Assembly: GCA_016903675.1 (NCBI GenBank)
Contig: JADQBA010000226.1
Location: forward strand, 1-9,781
Direction: 5' to 3'
Length of the DNA stretch: 9,781 nucleotides
DNA from: Stigonema ocellatum SAG 48.90 = DSM 106950
GTDB taxonomy: Bacteria > Cyanobacteriota > Cyanobacteriia > Cyanobacteriales > Nostocaceae
Shown piece after piece: positions 1 to 6,215 of this stretch. Positions within the stretch are counted from its first letter, which is position 1; each line of letters begins with the position of its first letter. The notes beneath the pieces were generated by a model. That model made no database searches. It saw nothing but the letters and a program-made list of their open reading frames with translations, and was not told the origin of the DNA. Position numbers and translations under genes: made by a program.

Positions 1-560
1 GTCGAGAATTTAGAGCAGTACTGTTGCTCGTAACGCCGCAAAAGTGGTAAATTGATTGTTTCTCTCAATCTATTTTCAGAAATGCCAGTTTCAAGCTGGT
101 TGCGACAGGCACCGTAGACAGAACTATGAATGTTGACTACGGTGTTTAGGTGTTTTTGGAAGTGCGATCGCACATAAACCTCATTGACGCTATGTTCACA
201 GGTAATGACATCGCATTTTCCCGCCTCCACAAAGATATCAACCCAGTTTTGCATCTCAACGGAATAGCGGTTTAACACACTCGGCGGTGTACCATCTTGT
301 AGAAATGTAATGAAGCTGCGGAATTTATCCAGTATTTTCCCTGACCTACCTAAGTCCGGTGGGCGCTTAAAAATAACCAGTTGATCAATATAATCACGTA
401 ATTTTACGATTTCTGCATCTGTAACATCAAGTTCCCGTTGAGTTACTAAAGTGATAGCATGGTGTTGACTGAGATACTTAAGTAAATTAAAAGTTCTCAC
501 CTGAGTTCCCCCCCGCGTAGGCGGATAAGGGAAAGTAGAAGATAACATTAAAATGTTCAT
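1..560 (-). CDS. Glycosyltransferase, GT4/GT-B type, N-terminal part (runs off left edge)
   Basis: Likely transfers a sugar from a nucleotide-sugar donor in surface or extracellular polysaccharide synthesis at the cytoplasmic side of the membrane. The reading frame is open from an ATG at 558-560 to the window edge, giving 186 N-terminal codons. It begins MNILMLSSTFPYPPTRGGTQ, the usual first beta strand plus glycine loop of GT-B family 4 enzymes, followed by a helix (VRTFNLLKYLS) and a second strand (AITLVTQ). A later segment reads CDVITCEHSVNEVYV near residues 117-130, matching the position where the N-terminal Rossmann-like domain opens onto the acceptor side. The donor-binding C-terminal half, with its E-x7-E motif, lies outside the window, so acceptor and donor are unknown. 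It is transcribed divergently from a GT2 gene, which suggests one polysaccharide locus. The fold is fairly certain; the substrate is not. Confidence 0.85.
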   Translation of the reverse strand, partial: MNILMLSSTFPYPPTRGGTQVRTFNLLKYLSQHHAITLVTQRELDVTDAEIVKLRDYIDQLVIFKRPPDLGRSGKILDKFRSFITFLQDGTPPSVLNRYSVEMQNWVDIFVEAGKCDVITCEHSVNEVYVRSHFQKHLNTVVNIHSSVYGACRNQLETGISENRLRETINLPLLRRYEQQYCSKFS

Positions 561-786
561 GCTACGGTTTACGGATTATATGAGAGTCATACCAACTCAA
601 TGAATATATATATAGAATCACTTTATGATACTTTATGCATCATAAAGATCACTTACAAAAAAGCGGCGTCCGAGCCTCATCCCTCTAGGAATGGCATGAA
701 AGCCGCTGTCATTGGTCATTAGTAATACTTTTGACCAATGCAGATGGTGGGCATTGATCACTAGTTATTTATTTTTTGTCATAAAA
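561..786. promoter_or_regulatory. Divergent spacer between the two glycosyltransferase genes, with a palindrome at 621-647
   Basis: This 226-bp spacer must hold the promoters of both divergent genes. It is AT-rich with a TA run around 605-613. A perfect 9-bp inverted repeat, CTTTATGAT at 621-629 and ATCATAAAG at 639-647, surrounds a loop that itself repeats CTTTATG, which would suit an operator or a transcribed hairpin. From 701 to about 730 the text (GTCATTGGTCATTAGT) resembles short repeats common in Nostocales spacers. I see no convincing pair of -35 and -10 boxes. The operator role is inference. Confidence 0.4.
657..707 (-). terminator. Minus-strand hairpin followed by a T-run (terminator or end of a small RNA)
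   Basis: Read on the minus strand, AGCGGC (707-702) pairs with GCCGCT (667-662), which is followed directly by five T residues (661-657), the geometry of an intrinsic terminator. An inner stem forms from GCCATTCC (695-688) and GGGAT plus GGC (683-674) with a two-base bulge. One inner pair is a G-U wobble on the minus strand but a C-A mismatch on the plus strand, so the fold favours a minus-strand RNA. No minus-strand gene lies just upstream, so it could be the 3' end of a short antisense or small RNA starting near the GT2 start codon, or simply an interspersed repeat. Confidence 0.35.
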
Positions 787-1788
787 ATGCCAAAAGTTAG
801 TATTTGCATTCCTACTTTTAATCGTGTTAAGCTACTGCCTTACGCCATAGAAAGTGTACTACAGCAGACTTATGAAGACTTTGAATTGATTGTCTGTGAT
901 GACGGTTCACAGGATAGTACGCATGAACTATTAGAAAAATACGTAGATGGCCGTATAAAATATATCCGACATAGGAAGAATATTGGTAAAAGTAATAATA
1001 TGCGCTCTGGCTTTGATGCTGCAAAGGGTGAGTATTTTATTAAATTTGATGATGATGATAGATTAACTCCGGATTTTCTAGCACGTACTGTAGTAATTTT
1101 AGAGGAAGACGCTAGCATTGATTTTGTTGGCACTGACCACTGGGTCATTGATATTCATAATGCACGGGATGAACAAAAGACTAGGGAAAACTCCTATCGT
1201 TGGGGTAGAACAAATTTATCGGCTGGTATTGTAGATAAATTATTGGAAGTTGTGTTCGTTAACCAAAGCTTTCAAATTGGCGCAACGTTATTTCGTCGCC
1301 AAGCCTTAGGAGAATTGGGATTTATGCAGCCCAATTGGCAAAATTGTGAGGATAATGATTTATTTGTGCGGCTGGCTTTAGCAGGTAAAAAGGGTTATTA
1401 CTTACCAGAATTGTTGATGGAATATCGTTATCATGTAGAACAGCTAGATTTTGAGCGAGCAATTCGTTATTTACATGATAAATTACATTATCTGGGAAGT
1501 TATAAATTTGAGTCACAGAAGCTGGAGAACGTCAGGCTCCAGCGTTATCAGGAAACGCAGCTATTGTTAGGGTTGCGTTTGATTGAAAAGGGTGAAACTC
1601 AAAAAGGAAGAGAGTTGGTTTTGGCAAGTAGGTCTTTTTCCCCAGCTAAGGCGTGGAGTGGGTTAGGTCTGTCGCTGTTACCATTGGGGTGGCGGCGTCA
1701 GGCGTTTGGTGTACTGCGACGAGTGAGGGACCGAAGTTCTGAGCGCCCACCGTTCGCGCTTCGCGTCTCCCCGAGTGAGAAGTTCTGA
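787..1788 (+). CDS. Glycosyltransferase family 2 (GT-A)
   Basis: A 333-residue GT2 enzyme that would add sugars from a nucleotide-sugar donor during polysaccharide assembly at the inner face of the membrane. The N-terminus VSICIPTFNR (residues 4-13) is the classic GT2 first strand. DDGS lies at 38-41, the metal-binding FDDDD at 87-91, and a likely catalytic-base motif CEDNDLF at 187-193. The C-terminal third is helical with no obvious membrane span. I chose the ATG at 787 because it places the GT2 strand three residues from the start; an in-frame TTG at 712 would add 25 residues that read through repeat-like spacer sequence. No clear Shine-Dalgarno precedes 787. The last 18 or so residues (about 315-333) are arginine/serine-rich and are encoded by an inserted repeat, with the stop codon inside its second copy, so the ancestral C-terminus has probably been replaced. 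Confidence 0.9.
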   Translation: MPKVSICIPTFNRVKLLPYAIESVLQQTYEDFELIVCDDGSQDSTHELLEKYVDGRIKYIRHRKNIGKSNNMRSGFDAAKGEYFIKFDDDDRLTPDFLARTVVILEEDASIDFVGTDHWVIDIHNARDEQKTRENSYRWGRTNLSAGIVDKLLEVVFVNQSFQIGATLFRRQALGELGFMQPNWQNCEDNDLFVRLALAGKKGYYLPELLMEYRYHVEQLDFERAIRYLHDKLHYLGSYKFESQKLENVRLQRYQETQLLLGLRLIEKGETQKGRELVLASRSFSPAKAWSGLGLSLLPLGWRRQAFGVLRRVRDRSSERPPFALRVSPSEKF

Positions 1789-1792
1789 GCGC
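1721..1792 (+). repeat. Direct repeat (GAGTGA...GAAGTTCTGAGCGC, two copies) at the 3' end of the GT2 gene
   Basis: GAAGTTCTGAGCGC occurs at 1733-1746 and again at 1779-1792. Each copy is preceded by GAGTGA (1721-1726 and 1773-1778), and a further GAAGTTCT lies at 1831-1838. The stretch between the copies (CGTTCGCGCTTCGCGTCTCC) is typical of GC-rich interspersed repeats in Nostocales. The second copy supplies the TGA stop at 1786-1788 of the glycosyltransferase. Confidence 0.7.
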
Positions 1793-1918
1793 TGACTCAC
1801 CGACGGAAAGACGAATCGGTTGACAAAACAGAAGTTCTCGCTCTTGTGGGAAAAAGGTGTAATGTGTTGCCATTCAAGCTAGAGTAGTGCAGATTCATAT
1901 ACAGGTAAGATTATCAGC

Positions 1919-2767
1919 ATGGAAACTAAAGAGCTAAAGTTCCTAATAATGTTATTGGGATGTGAGAATTATCGGTCAAGCCTTAGTGCTAACAGCTTTA
2001 AGGATTTGAAAGGGAAAGAGAAAATTTGTCGAGATTTGAGCGATCGCCAACTCATAGACTTTTCCCGCGAGATTGCTACAGTAAAGATTTTACCGCCAGG
2101 TGAAGCCCTACTCAACGACCCAGCCCAATCCCCGATCACAGACAAAGAACTCAGGGTGCTGGATAAGATAAGTAAAGCTTCTGGCAAAATCTCCCCCAGC
2201 GAAATTAAATCGTCATCACTGAAAGCGGCTGAGAAAGAGGCGATATTAACAACTCTAAGTGAACGCGAATTCATTGAAGTTGAAACCAGAATGAAAAAGG
2301 CTAAAGCTGAGGTATGGATCACTCAACAAGGAATTGAGTATTTGCGGGATGATTACAATCCTCAGGGAAATGCAATTCTCAGCCTGGATCTAGTGGGTAA
2401 TTACCTGCGCTTTTTGCGGAAATATCTGCCCAGTAAGCCAGATCAAGGAGTTAATTTAGCAGCTACCAATGGACAGTCCCCGACTGTAACCATTGCAAAC
2501 CTGACTGACGAAGAGATTTTAGAAACTATTCAGAAATTGGATCAGGAACTCGGTACTGAGAATTATTTGCCAATCTTCCATCTGCGCGAAAAGTTACAAC
2601 CTCCCCTCTCTAGGGATGAATTGGATAAGGCGCTTTATCGTCTGGAAGAAGCTGAGCAAATAGAATTGAATATCTTGGAAGAGCCTGGGGATTATACTCC
2701 TGAACAACTTGAGGCTGGAATTTCCGAAAATGGCGAAGATTCGCTGTTCTTTATTACGGTGGACTAG
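1919..2767 (+). CDS. Hypothetical protein with two winged-helix-like segments (282 aa)
   Basis: I do not recognise a named family. The protein is soluble, charged, and has no signal peptide or membrane span. Residues 74-145 (TDKELRVLDKISK to WITQQGIEYL) have the order helix, helix, helix and two-stranded wing expected of a winged helix, ending in a MarR-like ITQQGIEYL. Residues 196-255 (TDEEILETIQKLDQELG, then FHLREKLQPPLSRDELDKALYRLEEAEQIELN) look like a second such unit, with a low-complexity Q/T/N linker between them (175-195). It may therefore bind DNA or act as a wHTH scaffold, but this rests on pattern only. The ATG at 1919 is preceded by CAGGTAAG, a weak ribosome-binding site. The gene contains a HIP1 octamer (2040-2047), so it fits the host genome. 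It lies 130 bp after the GT2 gene and may be transcribed alone. Confidence 0.8.
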   Translation: METKELKFLIMLLGCENYRSSLSANSFKDLKGKEKICRDLSDRQLIDFSREIATVKILPPGEALLNDPAQSPITDKELRVLDKISKASGKISPSEIKSSSLKAAEKEAILTTLSEREFIEVETRMKKAKAEVWITQQGIEYLRDDYNPQGNAILSLDLVGNYLRFLRKYLPSKPDQGVNLAATNGQSPTVTIANLTDEEILETIQKLDQELGTENYLPIFHLREKLQPPLSRDELDKALYRLEEAEQIELNILEEPGDYTPEQLEAGISENGEDSLFFITVD

Positions 2768-2776
2768 TACCTAAGC

Positions 2777-2818
2777 GGAATTCGGAATTCGGAATTCGTA
2801 ATTCGTAATTCGGAATTC
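2777..2818 (+). repeat. Short tandem heptamer repeat, six units of GGAATTC/GTAATTC
   Basis: Six contiguous heptamers: three GGAATTC, two GTAATTC, then one GGAATTC. This is the STRR type of repeat known from heterocystous cyanobacteria. It starts 9 bp after the stop codon of the preceding gene. The block 2773-2874 that contains it is bracketed by TAGTACCT at 2765-2772 and 2875-2882. Confidence 0.9.
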
Positions 2819-3168
2819 CTACAGCGCAAGCGTTTCATTGATTTGGAATGGGTGGTTTATTTCCGCCGTCAGAGTAGTACCTCACGCTTTACTCCTAGGC
2901 GCTAAGAAAGAGCTGTTGTGGTCTATTTTGTGGGGTGCCTTAACGTAAGCTATAGCACTCCTAAATGATTCGTGAAATCAGGTTCGGTTAGACCTTGTAA
3001 TATCTGTAGGTTGGGGAGCACCTCGTGGCACTCAGTTCAACCCAGCCTACATTGATAAATTTTCTTATAAGTAATCACCCGAACTTGATATGAAATCCTC
3101 TGTTTCTGCTCTTGGCGGTTGGTAAAAAAATAATTTTCACAACTCAGATAGGACTGCTATATTCACTA
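2819..3168. other. Gene-free spacer, 350 bp, holding a MITE-like hairpin element (about 2974-3093)
   Basis: No reading frame here looks coding. The centre is a hairpin with 11-bp arms, TGTAGGTTGGG (3005-3015) and CCCAGCCTACA (3041-3051), paired with one G-T wobble; the TGTAGGTTGGG theme is a frequent bacterial and cyanobacterial interspersed repeat. Imperfect inverted ends flank it: ATCAGGTTCGG at 2977-2987 and, on the other strand, ATCAAGTTCGG from 3089 to 3079. Hairpin plus inverted ends suggest a non-autonomous mobile element. The stretch 2819-2970 shows nothing I can name. No clear intrinsic terminator follows the ParB-like gene, only a T-run on the minus strand near 3125-3131. Confidence 0.55.
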
Positions 3169-3876
3169 CTAACTTCTTGACCACTCATCAATAATAGTCA
3201 ACATTGTTTTGTCACCCAATCCTTTAACAGATTTCACTACATCACGATAATCCTCAAACTCCTGCTTCGGCTTCTTATTAAGTCGAGCATCAACTATAGC
3301 TTTGGCAATTTTTTCAAAGCCAGGAACTCTAGCGCGTTGTAACTTTAACAATAACTCGTCTTTGTCCAAAGTGTTAAGTAAGTTTAGTGGGTTGCTCCCT
3401 TGAGGAATTTGGATGGCAAATTCCTTAAGCTTATCATCTACTCTCTGTCTTTCTTGTGCCAGTTCTGACTTTAACTCATTGAATTGCTTCTCAAAGCGTA
3501 ATTCCAGATTTGCCAGACGTGGTTCTAGGTTTGTTGTTTTAGAGATTGGTTCTACCTTTCCTGGAGATTCCATCTCTCTGAGTGATGCGGCTTGCTTTAT
3601 AACTATATCCTCTATTTTGGGTGAAATTACAAACGCATTGACCATTTCACCTTGACGAGGATTTTTTTCTCTTGCTCTGACAGCAGTATAATATTCTAAA
3701 TGTCCATCAACTACCGTGTAAGTCTCTGCCCCTGTCGCTTTCACAACTAACGGTCTGATAATTCCGCCACTTTCTAGAATTATGTCTGCAAGACTATCTA
3801 AATCAGTTTCTGGAAAATTGGATCGAGGTACATGAGAGTTAATGTTTTTAACGTCTACCAGCGAAAAATTAATCAT
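3169..3876 (-). CDS. ParB-fold protein without arginine box or HTH (235 aa)
   Basis: Second gene of an operon with the nuclease-ParA gene: its ATG (3876-3874) overlaps the TAA of that gene by one base (TAATG), so translation is probably coupled. Residues 1-95 match the ParB/sulfiredoxin fold: SLVDVKNI at the start, GGIIRPLVVK at 37-46 and YTVVDGHLEYYTAVRA at 53-68. In chromosomal and plasmid ParB the second motif is GERR-type and binds the CTP phosphates; here it reads DGHLEY, so that arginine pair is missing. Residues 113-155 form a charged probable coiled coil. The C-terminal part (160-235) is helical and includes SVKGLGDKTMLTIIDEW, reminiscent of a helix-hairpin-helix. The central DNA-binding HTH of ParB is not apparent. 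It is likely a partner of the upstream ATPase; a role as a parS-binding partition protein is doubtful. Confidence 0.8.
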   Translation of the reverse strand: MINFSLVDVKNINSHVPRSNFPETDLDSLADIILESGGIIRPLVVKATGAETYTVVDGHLEYYTAVRAREKNPRQGEMVNAFVISPKIEDIVIKQAASLREMESPGKVEPISKTTNLEPRLANLELRFEKQFNELKSELAQERQRVDDKLKEFAIQIPQGSNPLNLLNTLDKDELLLKLQRARVPGFEKIAKAIVDARLNKKPKQEFEDYRDVVKSVKGLGDKTMLTIIDEWSRS

Positions 3877-5243
3877 TAATTAACTCCCATTTTTCGGAGA
3901 ACTTCATTTGCTAAAACATCAAATTCCGTCGCAGATTTTTGAGCATCAGTTTTAACTTCCTCTGCATACTTAATAACCGATTTTGGATCCGGATATTCTA
4001 AGTCTCCAACTGTTATAGTCTGATTCATGCATTCTGACAATACTGTTCTATCATAAATAACTGCTTCCATCAAGGGCAGGTCATAACGCTTTGAAATTAC
4101 ACTTCTTTGTTGTGGAAAAGTATACTGTAAAAATTTCGGATTAGTTGAAATTTTGGAAGCAAGAACACCAATGATGTTGATCGGGGGCTTGCCCACAACT
4201 TCTCTAGATTCATTAATTTGTTTAACAAAATTCTTGACAGTTGGTAAACCTTGATTCGCAAATGGTTTCAAATCTGAAGGAATTATCAGGTAATCAGCAG
4301 CAATTAGTGCAACTTCAGCATATAAATCTCTAGAGGGAGGAGTATCAATAATTACAAGATCGTAATCCTTCTCTACTCGTTTTAGTTTGGCGATTAGCCT
4401 ATTCCTGCTAGCTAGGATTTTATTAAGCTTGTCCTGCTCTTCAATCAAGGTAATGTGGGAAGGAATAACATCAATTTCGGGATTGTTAAAATACTGAGAC
4501 TGGCGAACAATATCTGGAATAAAGTTAAAATCTCCTGATTCTAATAAGTGATAAACGTTCTGCTCTCTTAAATCATCCTCTTCTTCAAATTGAAATTTAA
4601 TTAAACCTGTAGCAAAAGTAGTATTTGACTGAGAATCTATGTCAATCAAAAGTATCCTTTTACCTTTTTTACTTAATGCTGCTGCGAGGTTGACGGCAAC
4701 AGTAGTTTTACCAACACCGCCTTTATTATGGTAAATCGCGATTGTTTTCATTAAATTTTCCCTCTTGATATAGCCTGGTATTTGAGGAACTGGCTTATTT
4801 TTTGTCTGTCTTTCTTTGAGACGTTCTCTGCCAATTAAATCTTTAATTTTATTTATCTTGGTATCAACTTCTTTACCAGAACACTGAAATCTCATCTGAA
4901 TATCATCTGGGAATTTCTGATAAATTCTGATTTCTTTGCCATTAGTTATCAGTCCATATTCCACATTCAAGCTTGTTAAATAATGCCTGAGTCGGGGAAC
5001 GTGATTATTTAAGTTTTGCTTTGGGTGCTTTCCCTCCATGACAACACTCAGCGGTAAATTAGCATCTAATACAAAGGGTATGGCTTGTACAGCAAATGCT
5101 AAGAAGTCCAAGCGGATACTGCCAATGGCGACTTCTTGATACCAAGTGTCTGGAGTGTAACCTAACTGTGGTAGCAAATATTGGACTATGAGTTTGCTTT
5201 CAACTTCGCTTTCGTTGCGGCAAAACTCAGGATTAAAAGACAA
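3876..5243 (-). CDS. Fusion of HsdR-N-like PD-(D/E)XK nuclease domain and ParA ATPase (455 aa)
   Basis: Residues 1-125 resemble the N-terminal nuclease domain of type I restriction HsdR proteins: SEVESKLIVQYLLPQLGY (12-29), RLDFLAF with D46, VVMEGKHPKQNL with E70-x-K72, then YGLITNGKEIRIYQK (96-110). D46 and E-x-K form a PD-(D/E)XK-type site. After a charged linker (125-164) a complete ParA begins at M165: deviant Walker A KGGVGKTT at 174-181, Walker A' LLIDIDSQSN at 198-207 and Walker B VIIDTPPS at 297-304. ParA ATPases dimerise on DNA with ATP and move cargo with ParB partners. The gene starts with TTG at 5243; an in-frame TAG lies 24 bases upstream, there is no earlier ATG, and a purine-rich RBS-like segment precedes the TTG. 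M165 would be a natural internal start for a ParA-only product. It overlaps the ParB-like gene. Partition-derived, defence and selfish-element roles are all possible. Confidence 0.85.
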   Translation of the reverse strand: MSFNPEFCRNESEVESKLIVQYLLPQLGYTPDTWYQEVAIGSIRLDFLAFAVQAIPFVLDANLPLSVVMEGKHPKQNLNNHVPRLRHYLTSLNVEYGLITNGKEIRIYQKFPDDIQMRFQCSGKEVDTKINKIKDLIGRERLKERQTKNKPVPQIPGYIKRENLMKTIAIYHNKGGVGKTTVAVNLAAALSKKGKRILLIDIDSQSNTTFATGLIKFQFEEEDDLREQNVYHLLESGDFNFIPDIVRQSQYFNNPEIDVIPSHITLIEEQDKLNKILASRNRLIAKLKRVEKDYDLVIIDTPPSRDLYAEVALIAADYLIIPSDLKPFANQGLPTVKNFVKQINESREVVGKPPINIIGVLASKISTNPKFLQYTFPQQRSVISKRYDLPLMEAVIYDRTVLSECMNQTITVGDLEYPDPKSVIKYAEEVKTDAQKSATEFDVLANEVLRKMGVN

Positions 5244-5249
5244 TCTTTT

Positions 5250-5258
5250 CTTACCTTT
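5250..5258 (-). promoter_or_regulatory. Ribosome-binding site that supports the TTG start of the nuclease-ParA gene
   Basis: On the minus strand AAAGGTAAG precedes the TTG at 5243 with about 10 bases between the AGG and the start codon. Together with the in-frame TAG just upstream, this fixes TTG as the most likely start of the full-length fusion. Confidence 0.5.
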
Positions 5259-5317
5259 ACAAAACTACAATCATTAGCAAGAACCTTAGGGCTATTTCCT
5301 ACTCATCGACCGCCACC

Positions 5318-5411
5318 CAATACTTGTCGGTTAACGATAGTTGAGGTGTCAAAAACCCGGTAACTCTTGGGGAACCGGGTTTCTTATTGTCGCAAAACCT
5401 ACGCAGTATTG
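5318..5411 (-). mobile_element. 94-bp palindromic MITE, copy 1, with 10-bp target-site duplication
   Basis: Non-coding element with terminal CAATACT and AGTATTG (perfect 7-bp inverted ends) and an internal hairpin of ACCCGGT and ACCGGGT arms. It is flanked directly by GACCGCCACC (5308-5317) and GATCGCCACC (5412-5421), a 10-bp direct repeat with one mismatch. Its arms match a second 94-bp copy at 8112-8205 in the opposite orientation with four differences outside the 12-base loop. It is too small to encode a transposase and must have been mobilised in trans. It sits 75 bp upstream of the nuclease-ParA start and so may carry or displace that promoter. Confidence 0.9.
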
Positions 5412-5466
5412 GATCGCCACCCACCTCCCTAAGCATAAATTCTTAGTATGATCTGTGATTTGAGAG

Positions 5467-5517
5467 GTTCGTAGTAGTGGTGCTCGATTTTAAGCACGCT
5501 TTGTGCTTACTACGAAC
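5467..5517. repeat. Palindromic interspersed repeat with GTTCGTAGTA ends
   Basis: GTTCGTAGTA at 5467-5476 and TACTACGAAC at 5508-5517 are perfect 10-bp inverted ends. Inside is a second stem of AAGCAC and GTGCTT. This type of sequence is a frequent interspersed palindrome in cyanobacteria (from memory). The rest of the spacer from 5422 to 5660 shows no gene. Confidence 0.8.
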
Positions 5518-5661
5518 TTTCATAACCCTTTCCAATTATGGCATGGTTTAATTATTTTGAGTTGCAAAAATTACTTAATTAACTTAACCATATCCCATCA
5601 TCCGGTTCTACAACCGATAAATAACCCCGATATTGAAGCGTTTCAGTTCTCCCAAGGGTAG

Positions 5662-5711
5662 CATAGATTTGATGTGCCTAATTGTCCCAAAGTTAGGTAC
5701 ATCAAACTATG
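5662..5711. repeat. Long stem-loop downstream of the small lipoprotein gene
   Basis: TTTGATGTGCCTAA (5668-5681) pairs with TTAGGTACATCAAA (5693-5706) through 14 bp with one G-T wobble and an 11-base loop. The stem continues with CATAG and CTATG past a single bulged A, for about 19 bp in total. It lies 16 bp beyond the stop of the lipoprotein gene on the minus strand and could protect or end that mRNA, but no T-run follows, so it is not a standard intrinsic terminator. Confidence 0.7.
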
Positions 5712-5727
5712 GTTTAGGGTTTCAAGC

Positions 5728-5937
5728 TCAGCACTTTGACGATTGGTGAATCTCGGTTTTACCGTTGTCCTGTATCACAACAGAGCGATTGCACTGCTTC
5801 TGTTGAGTGCCGTTGTCGCTACTGTACTGTTCAACCTGGGTTGTTTGCCGTTGCTCCGTCACTACTGGCGCTGAACACGCGCTCAGATTTAGGACAAAAA
5901 GCGTAGACAAGGTAACAAATGAAAGAAATTTGCACAT
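5728..5937 (-). CDS. Small exported lipoprotein (69 aa), function unknown
   Basis: The N-terminus has a hydrophobic signal sequence ending in the lipobox LSAC (residues 18-21), so signal peptidase II should cleave before C21 and the product would be lipid-anchored. The mature part is only about 49 residues, rich in Q, S, T and N, with cysteines at 49 and 69 that could form a disulfide. No domain is recognisable. GGAG lies about 11 bases upstream of the ATG at 5937, a reasonable ribosome-binding site with slightly long spacing. The gene stands apart from the nuclease-ParA operon, with palindromic repeats between them. The export call is firm; the role is unknown. Confidence 0.75.
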   Translation of the reverse strand: MCKFLSFVTLSTLFVLNLSACSAPVVTEQRQTTQVEQYSSDNGTQQKQCNRSVVIQDNGKTEIHQSSKC

Positions 5938-5940
5938 GGT

Positions 5941-6048
5941 TTATGTTGCTCCAAAGATGATTTTGCCTGGTGCGCGAGATGCAACAACTGCGCTCTCAAC
6001 GGAATATGAAACCACACTGGTAAAAAACAATGTGGCAGTACTTAACAT
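5941..6048 (-). CDS. Doubtful small ORF (35 aa) directly upstream of the lipoprotein gene
   Basis: An ATG at 6048 opens a 35-codon frame whose TAA (5943-5941) ends three bases before the lipoprotein ATG. The GGAG that serves the lipoprotein gene lies inside this ORF. The product starts MLSTATLFFTSVVSYS, mildly hydrophobic, and resembles no family I know. No Shine-Dalgarno precedes it. It could be a leader peptide or chance; the spacing is the only argument for it. Confidence 0.22.
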   Translation of the reverse strand: MLSTATLFFTSVVSYSVESAVVASRAPGKIIFGAT

Positions 6049-6215
6049 AGTGATTTTTAAGTTAATTAATTAGCTACATAAAGCTACAAAAGCAAATTGC
6101 CGTATTCCGGATTTTGCTCAAACATTTTTTATCACAATCCGTGCAGGAGTTACAAACACCTCCCCCAAGTCCCCCTTGTCCGCATCTTAAATGGAAGGCT
6201 ATATTCAGTAGCATC

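Noticed and set aside
712..786. TTG-initiated N-terminal extension of the GT2 gene (25 extra residues)
   Set aside because: The extension reads through spacer repeat sequence (GTCATTGGTCATTAGT) and GT2 proteins normally start a few residues before the VSICIPTFNR strand, so the ATG at 787 is preferred.
1969..2322. 117-codon minus-strand frame inside the 282-residue gene
   Set aside because: Fully overlapped by a longer plus-strand frame with protein-like composition and a plausible start; the antisense product has no recognisable features.
5318..5411. The inverted repeat upstream of the ParA gene as a parS-type centromere
   Set aside because: It is the terminal-repeat MITE with its own target duplication and has a second copy near an unrelated TPR gene, so it is not specific to the partition-like operon.
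5807..6073. 88-codon plus-strand frame across the lipoprotein gene
   Set aside because: It is antisense to a well-supported lipoprotein with a lipobox and has no ribosome-binding site or family resemblance.
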